Below, in pieces: positions 16,782-25,770 of a stretch of DNA of 64,000 nucleotides (position 1 is the stretch's first letter; each line of letters starts with the position of its first letter). The notes below the pieces were generated by a model, which made no database searches, had not been told where the DNA came from, and saw only the letters and a program-made list of their open reading frames with translations. The stretch comes from Williamsia serinedens (GTDB lineage: Bacteria > Actinomycetota > Actinomycetes > Mycobacteriales > Mycobacteriaceae): assembly GCF_024171725.1 (NCBI RefSeq), contig NZ_JAMTCG010000002.1, positions 310,001 through 374,000 on the forward strand, written 5' to 3'. Both the position numbers and the translations under genes were made by a program.

Positions 16782-17267
16782 TCAGGCCCGGTCGACCACG
16801 ACGATCCCGTCGTCGTCGCTGTGGAGCACGTCGCCCGGACGGAAGGTGACGCCGCCGAACGCGACGTCGACGTCGGATTCGCCGGCCCCGGTCTTCGTCG
16901 ACTTCCGGGGATTGGTCCCCAGTGCCTTGCACCCGAAGTCCATCTCGCCGATGACGGCGGAGTCCCGGATCGCGCCGTGCACGATCACCCCGGCCCAGCC
17001 GTTCGACCGGCCCAGTTCGGCGATGAGGTCACCGACGAGTGCGGTGTGCAGCGAGCCGCCGCCGTCGATCACCAGGACCGCGCCGTCGCCGGGTGTCCCG
17101 AGCACCGACTTGAGCAGGGCGTTGTCCTGGTGGCAGCGGACGGTGCGCACCGGCCCGGCGAACTGGCGGCGTCCGCCGTACTGACGGAACTGGGTGTCGC
17201 AACTGCGGACGTCGGCGCCGATCTCGTCGACGAGGTCGGCGGTGGCGGTGAAGGAGATGTCGGTCAC
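16782..17267 (-). CDS. rraA: RraA family protein (HMG/CHA aldolase-like)
   Basis: A 161-residue RraA-fold protein. E. coli RraA inhibits RNase E, while many relatives are class II 4-hydroxy-4-methyl-2-oxoglutarate aldolases. The segments [47 protein letters not shown] and [13 protein letters not shown] are family hallmarks; the GGG and RD residues line the active-site cleft. It starts at GTG 17267, 10 nt after the stop of the S4-domain gene, so the two form an operon. Which of the two activities applies cannot be told from sequence alone. Confidence 0.88.
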   Translation of the reverse strand: MTDISFTATADLVDEIGADVRSCDTQFRQYGGRRQFAGPVRTVRCHQDNALLKSVLGTPGDGAVLVIDGGGSLHTALVGDLIAELGRSNGWAGVIVHGAIRDSAVIGEMDFGCKALGTNPRKSTKTGAGESDVDVAFGGVTFRPGDVLHSDDDGIVVVDRA

Positions 17268-17277
17268 GACGGGGAGT

Positions 17278-17505
17278 CTAGGACTGCTCCTGGGCACCGA
17301 CGCGGACGGCGACCCCGCCGATCTCGACGACGTCCCCGACCGCCAACTGCCGCCCTCGGCGGGTGTCGACCTCGCCGTTGACGCTCACCTCACCGTCGGC
17401 GATGACCTCCTTCGCCTCCGCACCGCTCTCGATGAGGTTCGCGAGCTTGAGGAACTGCCCCAGGCGGATGGTGCCGTCGGAGATGGCGACCTCGGGAATG
17501 GTCAT
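17278..17505 (-). CDS. S4-domain RNA-binding protein, 75 residues
   Basis: A stand-alone S4 domain of the YbcJ/YaaA type: [20 protein letters not shown], then the RNA-binding turn [22 protein letters not shown]. It starts at ATG 17505 with GAGGACG upstream. Such proteins bind structured RNA and are linked to ribosome or tRNA biology. It is the first gene of a two-gene operon with rraA and divergent from lysX, which also concerns tRNA. The link is suggestive only. Confidence 0.88.
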   Translation of the reverse strand: MTIPEVAISDGTIRLGQFLKLANLIESGAEAKEVIADGEVSVNGEVDTRRGRQLAVGDVVEIGGVAVRVGAQEQS

Positions 17506-17600
17506 CGTGGGCGTCCTCGTGGTGGTCGGGCGGTTCGTGGGTGTCACCTGACACGATTGCACGCGAGGCCGCTCCTCGACGCGGCCAGGCGGGAGGCCCG

Positions 17601-20600
17601 ATGGACACACGGCGGGCGCCGCATGTCGCCGGCGTGGTGGTCGGCGTCCTGTCGGGACTGTCCCTGGTGGGCAGTGTCTCGACGACGTTCCGTCACCTCA
17701 TCGCGATCCCCCGCGACTGGGTCGACGGCTACGTCATCTCCATGCCCGACACCAGCTTCGCGTGGGCGTTCGTGCTGGCCGTCGTCGCGGTGGCGCTCTC
17801 GGCGCGCAAACGCATCGCGTGGTGGGTGACCGCCGGCTACCTCGTCGTCTTCGCGGGCTCCAACGCGCTGTACTTCGTGCCGTCGGTGGCCGACGGTCTC
17901 GACCTCACGATGACCGACCGGGTCAACCTCGTCGTCGGCCTGGTGATCGACGCCGTCGTCCTCGTGTTCCTCGTCGTCACGTACCGACAGTTCTTCACCC
18001 GCGTCCGCCGCGGGTCGGTTCTGTTGGCACTGGCCGTGCTCGGCGGCGGCCTGCTCGCCGCGACGGCGATCGGGTGGGGCCTGGTCGAGGCGTTCCCCCG
18101 CACCCTGGAACCCGGTCAGCGTCTCGCCTACGCGTTCAACCGCGTCGTCGCGTTCGCCTCCGTCGACACCCGCACCTTCGACGGCCGGCACTCGTACATG
18201 GTCATCAACGGTCTGCTCGGTCTCCTCGGCGCGCTGGCCCTGATGACGGCGGCGGTGGTGCTGTTCCGCTCCCAGCGGTTGTCGGGACTGGTGACACCAG
18301 ACGACGAGCGCGTCATCCGCGCGTTGATCTCCGCGTACGGCGACGACAACTCGCTGGCCTACTTCTCGACCCGTCGCGACATCGCCGCTGTCTTCGCACG
18401 GTCGGGGCGCGCGGTCATCACCTACCGCGTCGAGTTGGGGGTGTGTCTCGCGTCCGGCGACCCGATCGGCGACCCACGGCACTGGCCCGACGCGATCGCC
18501 GAGTTCCACGCGCTCTGCGAGCGGTACGGGTGGTCGCCCGGGGCGATGGGCGCGAGCGAACGCGGTGCGCAGGCGTTCATCGACTCCGGGATGACAGCAC
18601 TGACGATGGGTGACGAGGCGGTCATCGAGACGCGGCACTACCGCACCTCGGGTCCGCAGATGCGCGGGGTGCGACAGGCCGTGACGCGGACCGTGCGGGC
18701 CGGTGTGTCGGTCCGCATCCGTCGCCATGCCGATCTCTCGGCCGACGAGCTCGCACAGATGGAGATCCGGGCCGACGCGTGGCGCGACACCGCCGAGGAG
18801 CGCGGGTTCGCCATGGCACTGAGCCGCCTCGGCGATCCCGCCGACGGTCAGTGCGTGCTCGTCGAGGCGGTGCAGTACGCGGACACGCCGGCCGAGCGAG
18901 TGGTCGGGATGCTGTCGTTCGTGCCGTGGGGGCGAGCCGGGTTGTCGCTGGACCTCATGCGCCGCGACCGCGACGCCGTGAACGGCGTGGTCGAGGCGAT
19001 GGTGTCCGAGGTCGCCACGCAGGCACCGGCTTTCGGTATCGCCCGGATCTCGCTCAACTTCGCCGCCTTCCGCGCGGTGTTCGAGCAGGGCGACGCGATC
19101 GGCGCCGGGCCGGTGATGCGCGGGGCGCACGGCCTCCTGGTGTTCGCCTCCCGCTTCGTGCAGATGGAGTCGCTGTACAAGTCGAACGCGAAGTATCTGC
19201 CGACCTGGGAGCCGCGCTTCCTGTGCGCAGCCGACGCCCGCGACATCGTGCGCGCCGGTCTCGCCGCCGTCCTCGCCGAGGGGTTCGTGGCCGTGCCGTG
19301 GCGCCGCCGCGGTGACACCAGCCGGTATGTCGGGACGTCGTCGGCCGTACCGGCGAGCCTCGACGTCGACGAGCTGGTCGCCGCCATCGAGGCGGACTCC
19401 CACGCCGCCGCGCCGAGTCCTCGTCGCCCCGAACAGGTCCGGGTCCGGATGGCCAAACTCGACGCGCTCCGAGCGGACGGTGTCGACGCGTACCCGCCCG
19501 CCGATCCCCCCACCCATCGCATCGTCGACGCACGCTCGGCCACGCGGTCGACCCCCGTCGCCGTCGCCGGGCGGGTGTTACGTGTCCGCGACCTCGGCAG
19601 TGTGGTCTTCGCCGACGTCCGCGACTGGACCGGCACCGTGCAGGTGGTGCTCGACCGCTCGACCGCCGGCGACGAGACCGAGAGGTTCGCCTCCACGGTC
19701 GACCTCGGCGACCTGGTTCGCGTCCAGGGGACGATGGGGCGCAGCCGATCCGGCGAGCTGTCGGTGCTCGGTGACCGCTGGACCATGCTCGGCAAATGTC
19801 TGCACCCGCTCCCCGACAAGTGGAACGGGCTGTCGGACCCGGAGACCCGCGTCCGCCTCCGACACGTCGATCTCGCGGTCCACACCGCGGCGCGGGACAT
19901 GCTGGTGGCGCGCAGCGCGGTCGTCGGGGCGCTCCGGTCGACGCTGGCCGGCCAGGGGTATCTCGAGGTGGAGACCCCTGTGCTGCAACGGGTTCACGGC
20001 GGGGCCAACGCCACCCCGTTCCGGACACACATCGAGGCCTATGACCTCGACCTGTATCTGCGGATCGCGCCCGAGCTCTATCTGAAGCGGCTGTGTGTCG
20101 GTGGCGTCGAGCGTGTCTTCGAGATCGGCCGGAACTTCCGCAACGAGGGCGCCGACGCCACACACAACCCCGAGTTCACCTCCTTGGAGGCCTACGAGGC
20201 GCACGGCGACTACCGCACGATGCTCACCCTGGCGCAGACCATGATCCAGGCGGCCGCGGTGGCCGCACACGGAGAGCCGATCGCGCTGCGATCGCGTGAC
20301 GACGGCGGGTTCGATCGCGTCGACATCGGTGGCGACTGGGCCGTGCGGGACGTGCACGAGGCGGTGTCCGATGCGGTCTCGGCCGAGTTGGGCGATCGGG
20401 TCGTCGTCGAACCCTGCTCGGATCTGCCGACGCTGACCGGGATCGCGGACCGACTGCAGATCGCAGTCCACCCGGACTGGGATGCCGGCCAGGTGGTGCT
20501 CGAGCTCTACGAACACCTCGTCGAGGCACGCACCACCACCCCGACGTTCTATCTCGACTTCCCGGTCTCGGTGTCACCGTTGACGCGGTCGCACCCCCAG

Positions 20601-20894
20601 CGACCCGGCGTCGCGCAGCGATGGGATCTCGTCGCGTGGGGGATGGAGCTCGGCACCGCCTACAGCGAACTGACCGATCCCGTCGAGCAGCGGGCACGCC
20701 TCACGGAGCAGTCGGAGAAGGCCGCCGGTGGCGACCCCGAGGCGATGGAGCTCGACGAGGACTTCCTCACCGCGCTGGAGTACGCCATGCCCCCGACCGG
20801 GGGGCTGGGACTCGGCGTCGACCGGATCGTCATGCTGCTCACCGGCCGTCCCATCCGCGAGACGCTGCCGTTCCCGCTGGTCCGACCTCGGTGA
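17601..20894 (+). CDS. lysX: LysX: lysyl-tRNA synthetase fused to lysylphosphatidylglycerol synthase
   Basis: A bifunctional 1097-residue protein. The N-terminal part has about six membrane helices (residues 5-235). A DUF2156/MprF-like transferase domain follows (about 250-560) that moves lysine from lysyl-tRNA to phosphatidylglycerol. An OB-fold anticodon-binding domain (about 640-735) comes next, then a class II lysyl-tRNA synthetase core (about 755-1097) with motif 2 (FEIGRNFRNEGADATHNPEF) and motif 3 (GLGLGVDRIVMLL). In mycobacteria LysX adds positive charge to the membrane and resists cationic peptides. ATG 17601 has a GGGAGG site. The stop overlaps the next gene's GTG as GTGA. Confidence 0.96.
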   Translation: MDTRRAPHVAGVVVGVLSGLSLVGSVSTTFRHLIAIPRDWVDGYVISMPDTSFAWAFVLAVVAVALSARKRIAWWVTAGYLVVFAGSNALYFVPSVADGLDLTMTDRVNLVVGLVIDAVVLVFLVVTYRQFFTRVRRGSVLLALAVLGGGLLAATAIGWGLVEAFPRTLEPGQRLAYAFNRVVAFASVDTRTFDGRHSYMVINGLLGLLGALALMTAAVVLFRSQRLSGLVTPDDERVIRALISAYGDDNSLAYFSTRRDIAAVFARSGRAVITYRVELGVCLASGDPIGDPRHWPDAIAEFHALCERYGWSPGAMGASERGAQAFIDSGMTALTMGDEAVIETRHYRTSGPQMRGVRQAVTRTVRAGVSVRIRRHADLSADELAQMEIRADAWRDTAEERGFAMALSRLGDPADGQCVLVEAVQYADTPAERVVGMLSFVPWGRAGLSLDLMRRDRDAVNGVVEAMVSEVATQAPAFGIARISLNFAAFRAVFEQGDAIGAGPVMRGAHGLLVFASRFVQMESLYKSNAKYLPTWEPRFLCAADARDIVRAGLAAVLAEGFVAVPWRRRGDTSRYVGTSSAVPASLDVDELVAAIEADSHAAAPSPRRPEQVRVRMAKLDALRADGVDAYPPADPPTHRIVDARSATRSTPVAVAGRVLRVRDLGSVVFADVRDWTGTVQVVLDRSTAGDETERFASTVDLGDLVRVQGTMGRSRSGELSVLGDRWTMLGKCLHPLPDKWNGLSDPETRVRLRHVDLAVHTAARDMLVARSAVVGALRSTLAGQGYLEVETPVLQRVHGGANATPFRTHIEAYDLDLYLRIAPELYLKRLCVGGVERVFEIGRNFRNEGADATHNPEFTSLEAYEAHGDYRTMLTLAQTMIQAAAVAAHGEPIALRSRDDGGFDRVDIGGDWAVRDVHEAVSDAVSAELGDRVVVEPCSDLPTLTGIADRLQIAVHPDWDAGQVVLELYEHLVEARTTTPTFYLDFPVSVSPLTRSHPQRPGVAQRWDLVAWGMELGTAYSELTDPVEQRARLTEQSEKAAGGDPEAMELDEDFLTALEYAMPPTGGLGLGVDRIVMLLTGRPIRETLPFPLVRPR

Positions 20895-21802
20895 CCCCCG
20901 TCGAGCCGCCCGGCGTCGTCGCCGAGATCGCCGGTCTCGCGACCCACGTCGTCGTCGACGGCTCCGGGCCCCCGGTCGTGCTGATGGCCGCGCTGGGCAG
21001 CAACTGGTTCGACCTCGACGCCCTCGCCGCCCGCCTCGCGGACTCCTTCACCGTCATCCGGTACGACCGTCCCGGATACGGACTGAGCGCGTCGCTGCCC
21101 CGCGACCGGTGGCCGACCCTGTCCGGTGAGATCGACCGTCTGGAGGCCGTCCTCGACCACCTCGGTGTCACCGAACCCGTTGTGCTGGCAGCGCACTCGA
21201 TGTCGTCGTTGTACGCGGAGGGGTTCGCGCTCACCCGACCTGGACGGACGCGCGCGGTGCTGATGATCGACGGCACGTTCTCGCTGATCGGCGTCCGTGC
21301 GGTGCCGACTGCGCGGCGGGTGGCGAACTGTCACAGGGCCGCCGACGTCGTCGCGCGCCTGGACATCCCTCGTCGCCTCGGACCCGCGGCGCACGCATCG
21401 GTGCTGCCCCGGCCGCCCGAGGGATACGACGAGTCGCAGCGGCACTGGATCCGTCACGTCTTCACCCGCGTCGACATGGCGCGGGCGACGCTCGTCGAGA
21501 ACGCGGCCTACCCCGCGATCGACGAGGACCTGCGTGCGCTACGCGCCGAGAGGGGTCGCCCGTCGATGCCGGTCACCGTCCTCGCCGCGCTCGGCGACGG
21601 CGGCGGGTGGAGGTCGGCATGGCGGTCTCGACACCGGCGATATGCGGCCGCGCTGGGCGCGAGCTACGAGGAGATCAGTCCGGCCGGGCACCTGCTGGTG
21701 CTCAGTCGGCCGGCCCTCGTCGCCGACGCGATCCGCCGGTTGGTCCGTCGGGCGGACGACGGATGGGTCAGGGCTGCAGGAGCGCCAGATCCGATGCGGT
21801 GA
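20891..21802 (+). CDS. alpha/beta hydrolase coupled to lysX
   Basis: A 303-residue alpha/beta hydrolase without a signal peptide. The strand-loop segments LMAALGSNWFDLDALAARL and VIRYDRPGYGLS are typical. The nucleophile elbow is AHSMSS (usually GxSxG), with Ser as the probable nucleophile, and the catalytic His is in SPAGHLLVLSRP. The GTG at 20891 overlaps the lysX TGA, so it is translationally coupled. In other bacteria lysyl-phosphatidylglycerol hydrolases accompany aminoacyl-PG synthases. A role in removing lysine from the lipid is possible here, but it is an inference from position. Its 3' end overlaps a small minus-strand ORF. Confidence 0.85.
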   Translation: MTPVEPPGVVAEIAGLATHVVVDGSGPPVVLMAALGSNWFDLDALAARLADSFTVIRYDRPGYGLSASLPRDRWPTLSGEIDRLEAVLDHLGVTEPVVLAAHSMSSLYAEGFALTRPGRTRAVLMIDGTFSLIGVRAVPTARRVANCHRAADVVARLDIPRRLGPAAHASVLPRPPEGYDESQRHWIRHVFTRVDMARATLVENAAYPAIDEDLRALRAERGRPSMPVTVLAALGDGGGWRSAWRSRHRRYAAALGASYEEISPAGHLLVLSRPALVADAIRRLVRRADDGWVRAAGAPDPMR

Positions 21803-21929
21803 CGAGGCGTTCGGCCTCCTCGGGCCACATCCGGGCGATCCGGTGGCGGTGGAGGCGACCCGGCGGCCGGGTGGGCCGTCCGTCGGTCGATGCGGGGCGG
21901 AGGACGGACGGTACGTGAGGAGCTCTCAC
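21768..21929 (-). CDS. possible small protein, 53 residues
   Basis: Read from GTG 21929 (AGGGAAG lies about 8 nt before it; another GTG is at 21938). The N-terminal half is Pro/Arg-rich (APHVPSVLRPAS, GRPTRPPGRLHRHR). The C-terminal half is a compact amphipathic helix, RIARMWPEEAERLVTASDLA, ending LLQP. The last 35 nt overlap the end of the hydrolase gene on the other strand. The ordered C terminus looks protein-like, but I recognise no family. It may be a real small ORF or chance. Confidence 0.4.
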   Translation of the reverse strand: MRAPHVPSVLRPASTDGRPTRPPGRLHRHRIARMWPEEAERLVTASDLALLQP

Positions 21930-22052
21930 ACGGATCACTTCCCTGGACTCGGTTGATTCCGTGTGACGGATGTTACAGATGTGACTGGGAGCTTCCTGTC
22001 AATGACACGCCCGGTCTGACCTGTGGACAACCGATTCGCCCGGGAGTACGTC

Positions 22053-22063
22053 CGTACAGTACG
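22053..22063. promoter_or_regulatory. short palindrome upstream of the secreted protein
   Basis: CGTAC-A-GTACG is a perfect odd palindrome 39 nt before the ATG at 22102, within a locally AT-richer stretch. It may be an operator; evidence is weak. Confidence 0.25.
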
Positions 22064-22101
22064 TTCTCGTTCGTCATCGTAACGATCCTCGGGGAGATCT
22101 C

Positions 22102-22602
22102 ATGCGTTCGCGTGTTCGCTCGCTCATTGCCGCCACCGCCGTGGCCGTCGCCGCCGTCACCGGAGGGGTTGTCGCCGCTGCGCCGGCCGGTGCTGCTCCG
22201 CCGCCGCGAGACCTGCCTGTCTTCGCACCCTTTGGTCAGAACTTCGGCGCGTTTGGCGACCACGACTTCTGCCGCGGGAGCATGAACGTGCGGATCAGCT
22301 CACCAAAGCGTGGGGTGGCGCGGGTGACGCTGACGTCATTCGGCTTCACCGGCAGCGGACGTGGGTGGACGACGAACCCCAACTGCGGCCTTCTCGTGGG
22401 CGTGACCGCGACCAATGGGTTGTTTCAGATCGGTGAGACGTTCTTCAACGCGTCGTTCGGGCCTCGTCCAGGCGCGAAGGTGACCCGTGACATCGCTACC
22501 GGCTCGGGCTTGCGGAGCTTCGGCGTAGCGTCTTACGCCCGCAATTCGCCCGTGCGACTCCTCCAGTCATACGGAACTGGGCTGTATTTCATCGTTCCCT
22601 GA
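22102..22602 (+). CDS. small secreted protein
   Basis: A 166-residue exported protein starting at ATG 22102 with GGGGAG upstream. The signal peptide of about 32 residues ends APAGAAPPP. The mature domain is Gly/Phe-rich and beta-like (RVTLTSFGFTGSGRGW, GETFFNASFGP) with two cysteines (HDFCRG, NPNCGLL) that could pair. Codon use is visibly less GC-biased than in its neighbours (for example AAAGCG, TTTGGT, TCATACGG), which hints at later acquisition or low expression. Its stop lies 1 nt from the stop of the convergent fusion gene. Function unknown. Confidence 0.8.
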   Translation: MRSRVRSLIAATAVAVAAVTGGVVAAAPAGAAPPPRDLPVFAPFGQNFGAFGDHDFCRGSMNVRISSPKRGVARVTLTSFGFTGSGRGWTTNPNCGLLVGVTATNGLFQIGETFFNASFGPRPGAKVTRDIATGSGLRSFGVASYARNSPVRLLQSYGTGLYFIVP

Positions 22603-22603
22603 C

Positions 22604-25000
22604 CTAGCGCCCCTTCCACACCGGCTGCCGCTTCTCGACGAAGGCCGTGATGCCCTCGAGGGTGTCCTGGCTGACGATCAGTTCGTCGAGGGCGGTGGTC
22701 GGGTGTTGCGCGGCGGCAACGGGATCGGCGACGCCCTGGGTCTCAGCGATCGCGATCAGCGAGGCACGCACCGAGGTCGGTGAGCAGGCCACCACCTCGG
22801 CGGCCAGCTCGCGGGCGACGTCCATGACAGTTCCCGCCGGGGCGACGCGACTGGCGATCCCCCGCCGGAGCGCCTCGTCGGCCGGCATCCGGCGGCCGGT
22901 CAGAATCATCTCCATCGCGACGGATCGAGGGAGCGCACGCGGAAGACGCACGAGCCCGCCGGCGAGCGCGGCCAGGCCGACCTTCACCTCGGGCAGCGAG
23001 AAGGTCGCGGTCTCGTCGACGACGATCATGTGGCAGGCCAACGCGATCTCGAAGCCCCCGCCCAGCGCATGACCGTTGACAGCGGCGATGACCGGCTTCA
23101 CGAGATCCGACCGCGCCGTCAACCCACCGAACCCGTTGAGCGGCACCGGCCCCATGCCACCGCTCGCCGCGGTGGCGGCGAGGTCGTTGCCCGCGGAGAA
23201 CGCCTTGTCCCCCGCGCCCGTGATGATCGCGACCCACAGGTCGGGGTCCGCGAGATAGGCGTCGAACACCGCGTCGAGTTCGGCGTTCGTCGTCGGGTCC
23301 AGGGCGTTGCGGGCGTCGGGGCGGTTGATCGTCACCTCGAGCACGTGGCCGTCACGACGGACGATCACCCCGGTGTAGTCGTCGCGGAACCCGACGACCG
23401 GCGCCGGCCGCAGCCGATCCATGGTCTCGGCGTCCAGGCTGACGCGGTTGCCGTCTGCGAACGATCGCGCGACCGCCGTCGTCCCGATCGGCTGATCGGA
23501 CTCGACGAGGTGACGCATCATCGCCTCGTCCTCCCGGTCGACGGTCGCGATGAAGCGCTCACCGAGCGTGCCGCTGTGCTCGACGACCCGCCCGACGACG
23601 ATCGCCTGACGGGGACCGCTCTTGCCGTACCCGACGACGTAGGAGTCGATCACCGCCGGCCCGTCGACGCGCTCGACGGTGGGGACACCGGGGATCGCGT
23701 CGAGCTCGGCCTGGACCGCGGCACTCGTCGAGGTCGGCCATCCCACCGGAGTGGTCGAGTAGACGCCGGTCGAGTACTTGCTCAGCACACCGCCGTTCGC
23801 GCCGACGAGTCCGAACGCGCCGGGTGCCGCGCGGACACGGTCGACGATCTCGGCAATCGCGTGCATCGAGTAGTTGTTGCCCGCACCGCCGAAGTACGGC
23901 AGCCCGCCGGTGACGGTCAGTCCGCGCGGGTCGTCGGCCGACAACCCGACCGCGTCGCACACCGCGGACACCGCGATCGGGAAGCAGCTGTACAGGTCGA
24001 GGTGGGCGACGTCGTCGAGGCCGATCCCGGCGGCGTCGAGTGCGTGTGCGATCGATGCCACGGCGGCCGGGGAGGCCGACAGATCGGGCCGGCGCATCAG
24101 CGGCTTCTCGACGAGGTCGGCGTGACCGTGCAGGAACACCCAGCGGTCCTCCGGCACACCGAGGTCGCGCGCCCTCGCCACCGACATCACGACGACGGCG
24201 GCGGCCTGGTTCACCTGGTCCCGCGCGATCATCAACCGCGTGTAGGGGTCGGTGATACGCCGATTCGACTCGTCCGCGGTGGCGATCTCGTCCACCGTCC
24301 GCTCGACGGGCGAGGCGGAGTGCGGATTCTTCGCGGCCACAGCGGAGAACGGCGCGAACAGCTCGGCCATGGACCGCGCGTAGTCGTCCCGGGACTCGCC
24401 GACCCGCGCCCGTCGTGCGTTCTCGAGCACCGAGTACTGCAGCAGCGGCTCCCGCAGTCCGTGTCGCGCCTCCTGCGCGGTGACGATCCCGGCGATCCCG
24501 AACCCGCGGTCCTCGACGCCGGCGTCGTCGTGTTCGGACCAGTCGGGTGTTGCCTGCCCACTGTCGGCGATGTGTCGCTTGGTCGAAATGACCTCCGCGC
24601 CGGAGATCACGAACGCCTCCGACCGCCCCGCAGCGATCTCGCCGGCCAGCTCGGTCAGCAGGTGCTGTGGGCTCTGCCCACCGACCGCCTCGGCGACGAG
24701 CCGTCGCGCCATGATCCCGACGCGGCGCGCGACGGCGGCGGGCATCACATCGGGTCGACCGAACGGCGAGGACGAGAGGGGACTGGACTGCTCGAAGGAC
24801 CGGATCGACCCGACGGTGTCGATCGTGGCGGCCGCCCGGCCACCATCGATCCCGCAGTCGGTCAGGGCCGTTCGCACTGCTTCGGCCGCGAGGTCCGCCT
24901 CCGACAGTCCGCGATACCCGTGGTCGTCGAGTCGCTCACTCGCCTGCCCGACGCCGACGACGACCGGCGTCGACGGGTCCAGCGCATCCACACCACTCAC
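22604..25000 (-). CDS. thiolase-like / OB / enoyl-CoA hydratase fusion protein
   Basis: A single uninterrupted frame of 798 residues. Residues 11-420 are an SCP2-thiolase-like (TLP-type) domain (VGVGQASERL; HLDLYSCFPIAVSAV; TVTGGLPYFGGAGNNYSMH). About 460-530 match the small OB-like domain that follows such thiolases. Residues 540-798 are a crotonase with the oxyanion-hole segments FSAGNDLAA and NGHALGGGFEIALACHM and the PEVKVGLAA region. The usual thiolase nucleophile Cys is not visible (VGGQSPQHLL at the expected place), so the first half may bind acyl-CoA without thiolysis. A fused hydratase suggests channelling in beta-oxidation of an unusual acyl-CoA. A TetR gene lies divergently. Confidence 0.9.
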   Translation of the reverse strand: MSGVDALDPSTPVVVGVGQASERLDDHGYRGLSEADLAAEAVRTALTDCGIDGGRAAATIDTVGSIRSFEQSSPLSSSPFGRPDVMPAAVARRVGIMARRLVAEAVGGQSPQHLLTELAGEIAAGRSEAFVISGAEVISTKRHIADSGQATPDWSEHDDAGVEDRGFGIAGIVTAQEARHGLREPLLQYSVLENARRARVGESRDDYARSMAELFAPFSAVAAKNPHSASPVERTVDEIATADESNRRITDPYTRLMIARDQVNQAAAVVVMSVARARDLGVPEDRWVFLHGHADLVEKPLMRRPDLSASPAAVASIAHALDAAGIGLDDVAHLDLYSCFPIAVSAVCDAVGLSADDPRGLTVTGGLPYFGGAGNNYSMHAIAEIVDRVRAAPGAFGLVGANGGVLSKYSTGVYSTTPVGWPTSTSAAVQAELDAIPGVPTVERVDGPAVIDSYVVGYGKSGPRQAIVVGRVVEHSGTLGERFIATVDREDEAMMRHLVESDQPIGTTAVARSFADGNRVSLDAETMDRLRPAPVVGFRDDYTGVIVRRDGHVLEVTINRPDARNALDPTTNAELDAVFDAYLADPDLWVAIITGAGDKAFSAGNDLAATAASGGMGPVPLNGFGGLTARSDLVKPVIAAVNGHALGGGFEIALACHMIVVDETATFSLPEVKVGLAALAGGLVRLPRALPRSVAMEMILTGRRMPADEALRRGIASRVAPAGTVMDVARELAAEVVACSPTSVRASLIAIAETQGVADPVAAAQHPTTALDELIVSQDTLEGITAFVEKRQPVWKGR

Positions 25001-25015
25001 GGCAGCTCCTGAGGT

Positions 25016-25045
25016 CTGAGACGATTACCCCACGAATAGTCTCAC
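25016..25045. promoter_or_regulatory. candidate TetR operator between the fusion gene and the TetR gene
   Basis: An imperfect 11-bp inverted repeat (CTGAGACGATT / AATAGTCTCAC, 9 of 11 paired) surrounds an 8-nt spacer. A further half-site GTGAGAC lies at 25062-25068, just before the TetR start. The placement would let one regulator control both directions. Confidence 0.55.
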
Positions 25046-25077
25046 AGCCGTGCGGGCCGTCGTGAGACCATCTCCGC

Positions 25078-25770
25078 GTGACACGACCCGGGGCCCCACT
25101 GGGTGACCTGTTCGCCCGCGCGGTCCGCCAGAGCATCGGTGGGACCGCCGCTGCCGGTGACGCCGGTGCAGACCCGACCGTCGACCGCATCCTCGACGCC
25201 GCGGTCGCCGTCCTCGGGCGACGGGGCACCACCGAGGCGACCGTCGACGAGGTCGCCCAGGAGGCCGGGGTCGGGCGCGCGACCGTCTTCCGCCGCTTCG
25301 CGTCCAAGGACACGCTCTTCGAGGCGGCGCTGACCCGGGTCGTCGGCGGCGTCATCGGCGCGATGGTCGACCGCTTCGCCGTGGTGCGCGACCCCGTCGA
25401 GCAGGTGGTCGAGGGGTTCGCGATCTGCATGGCCCTCGACGCCGATCCGCTGCTCGCGGGCAGCCGACGCCGCCGCGCAGATCTGCTCGCCGCACTGTGC
25501 GACGGCGACCCGTCGCCGCTGTCGCTGGCGTTCCACGCGGTGGCGGCCAACCTCCGCCGTGCGCACCGCGACGGCGCCATCACCGTCGGCGATCCCGACC
25601 AGCAGGCCGACGCGCTGGTCCACCTGGGCCTGGCCTACCTCGTGGCCCCCGGCCTCGCCATCGACCTGGCCGATCCCGACGCTGTCCGCGCCTTCGCCCG
25701 CAGCACCATCGCACCCGTCATCGGATACGTCCCCGAGACGGCGAGCCGCGTGGTTGCATCGGACTCATGA
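25078..25770 (+). CDS. TetR-family transcriptional regulator
   Basis: A 230-residue TetR protein. The helix-turn-helix is at about residues 36-82 (ILDAAVAVLGRRGTTEATVD, then EAGVGRATVFRRFASKDTLF), followed by an all-helical ligand-binding domain. A Gly/Ala-rich N-terminal arm of about 35 residues is longer than usual. It starts at GTG 25078. Its stop overlaps the SMP30 ATG as ATGA, and it is divergent from the thiolase-crotonase gene with an operator-like repeat between them. It probably represses both units in response to an acyl-CoA or lactone ligand (inferred). Confidence 0.92.
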   Translation: MTRPGAPLGDLFARAVRQSIGGTAAAGDAGADPTVDRILDAAVAVLGRRGTTEATVDEVAQEAGVGRATVFRRFASKDTLFEAALTRVVGGVIGAMVDRFAVVRDPVEQVVEGFAICMALDADPLLAGSRRRRADLLAALCDGDPSPLSLAFHAVAANLRRAHRDGAITVGDPDQQADALVHLGLAYLVAPGLAIDLADPDAVRAFARSTIAPVIGYVPETASRVVASDS

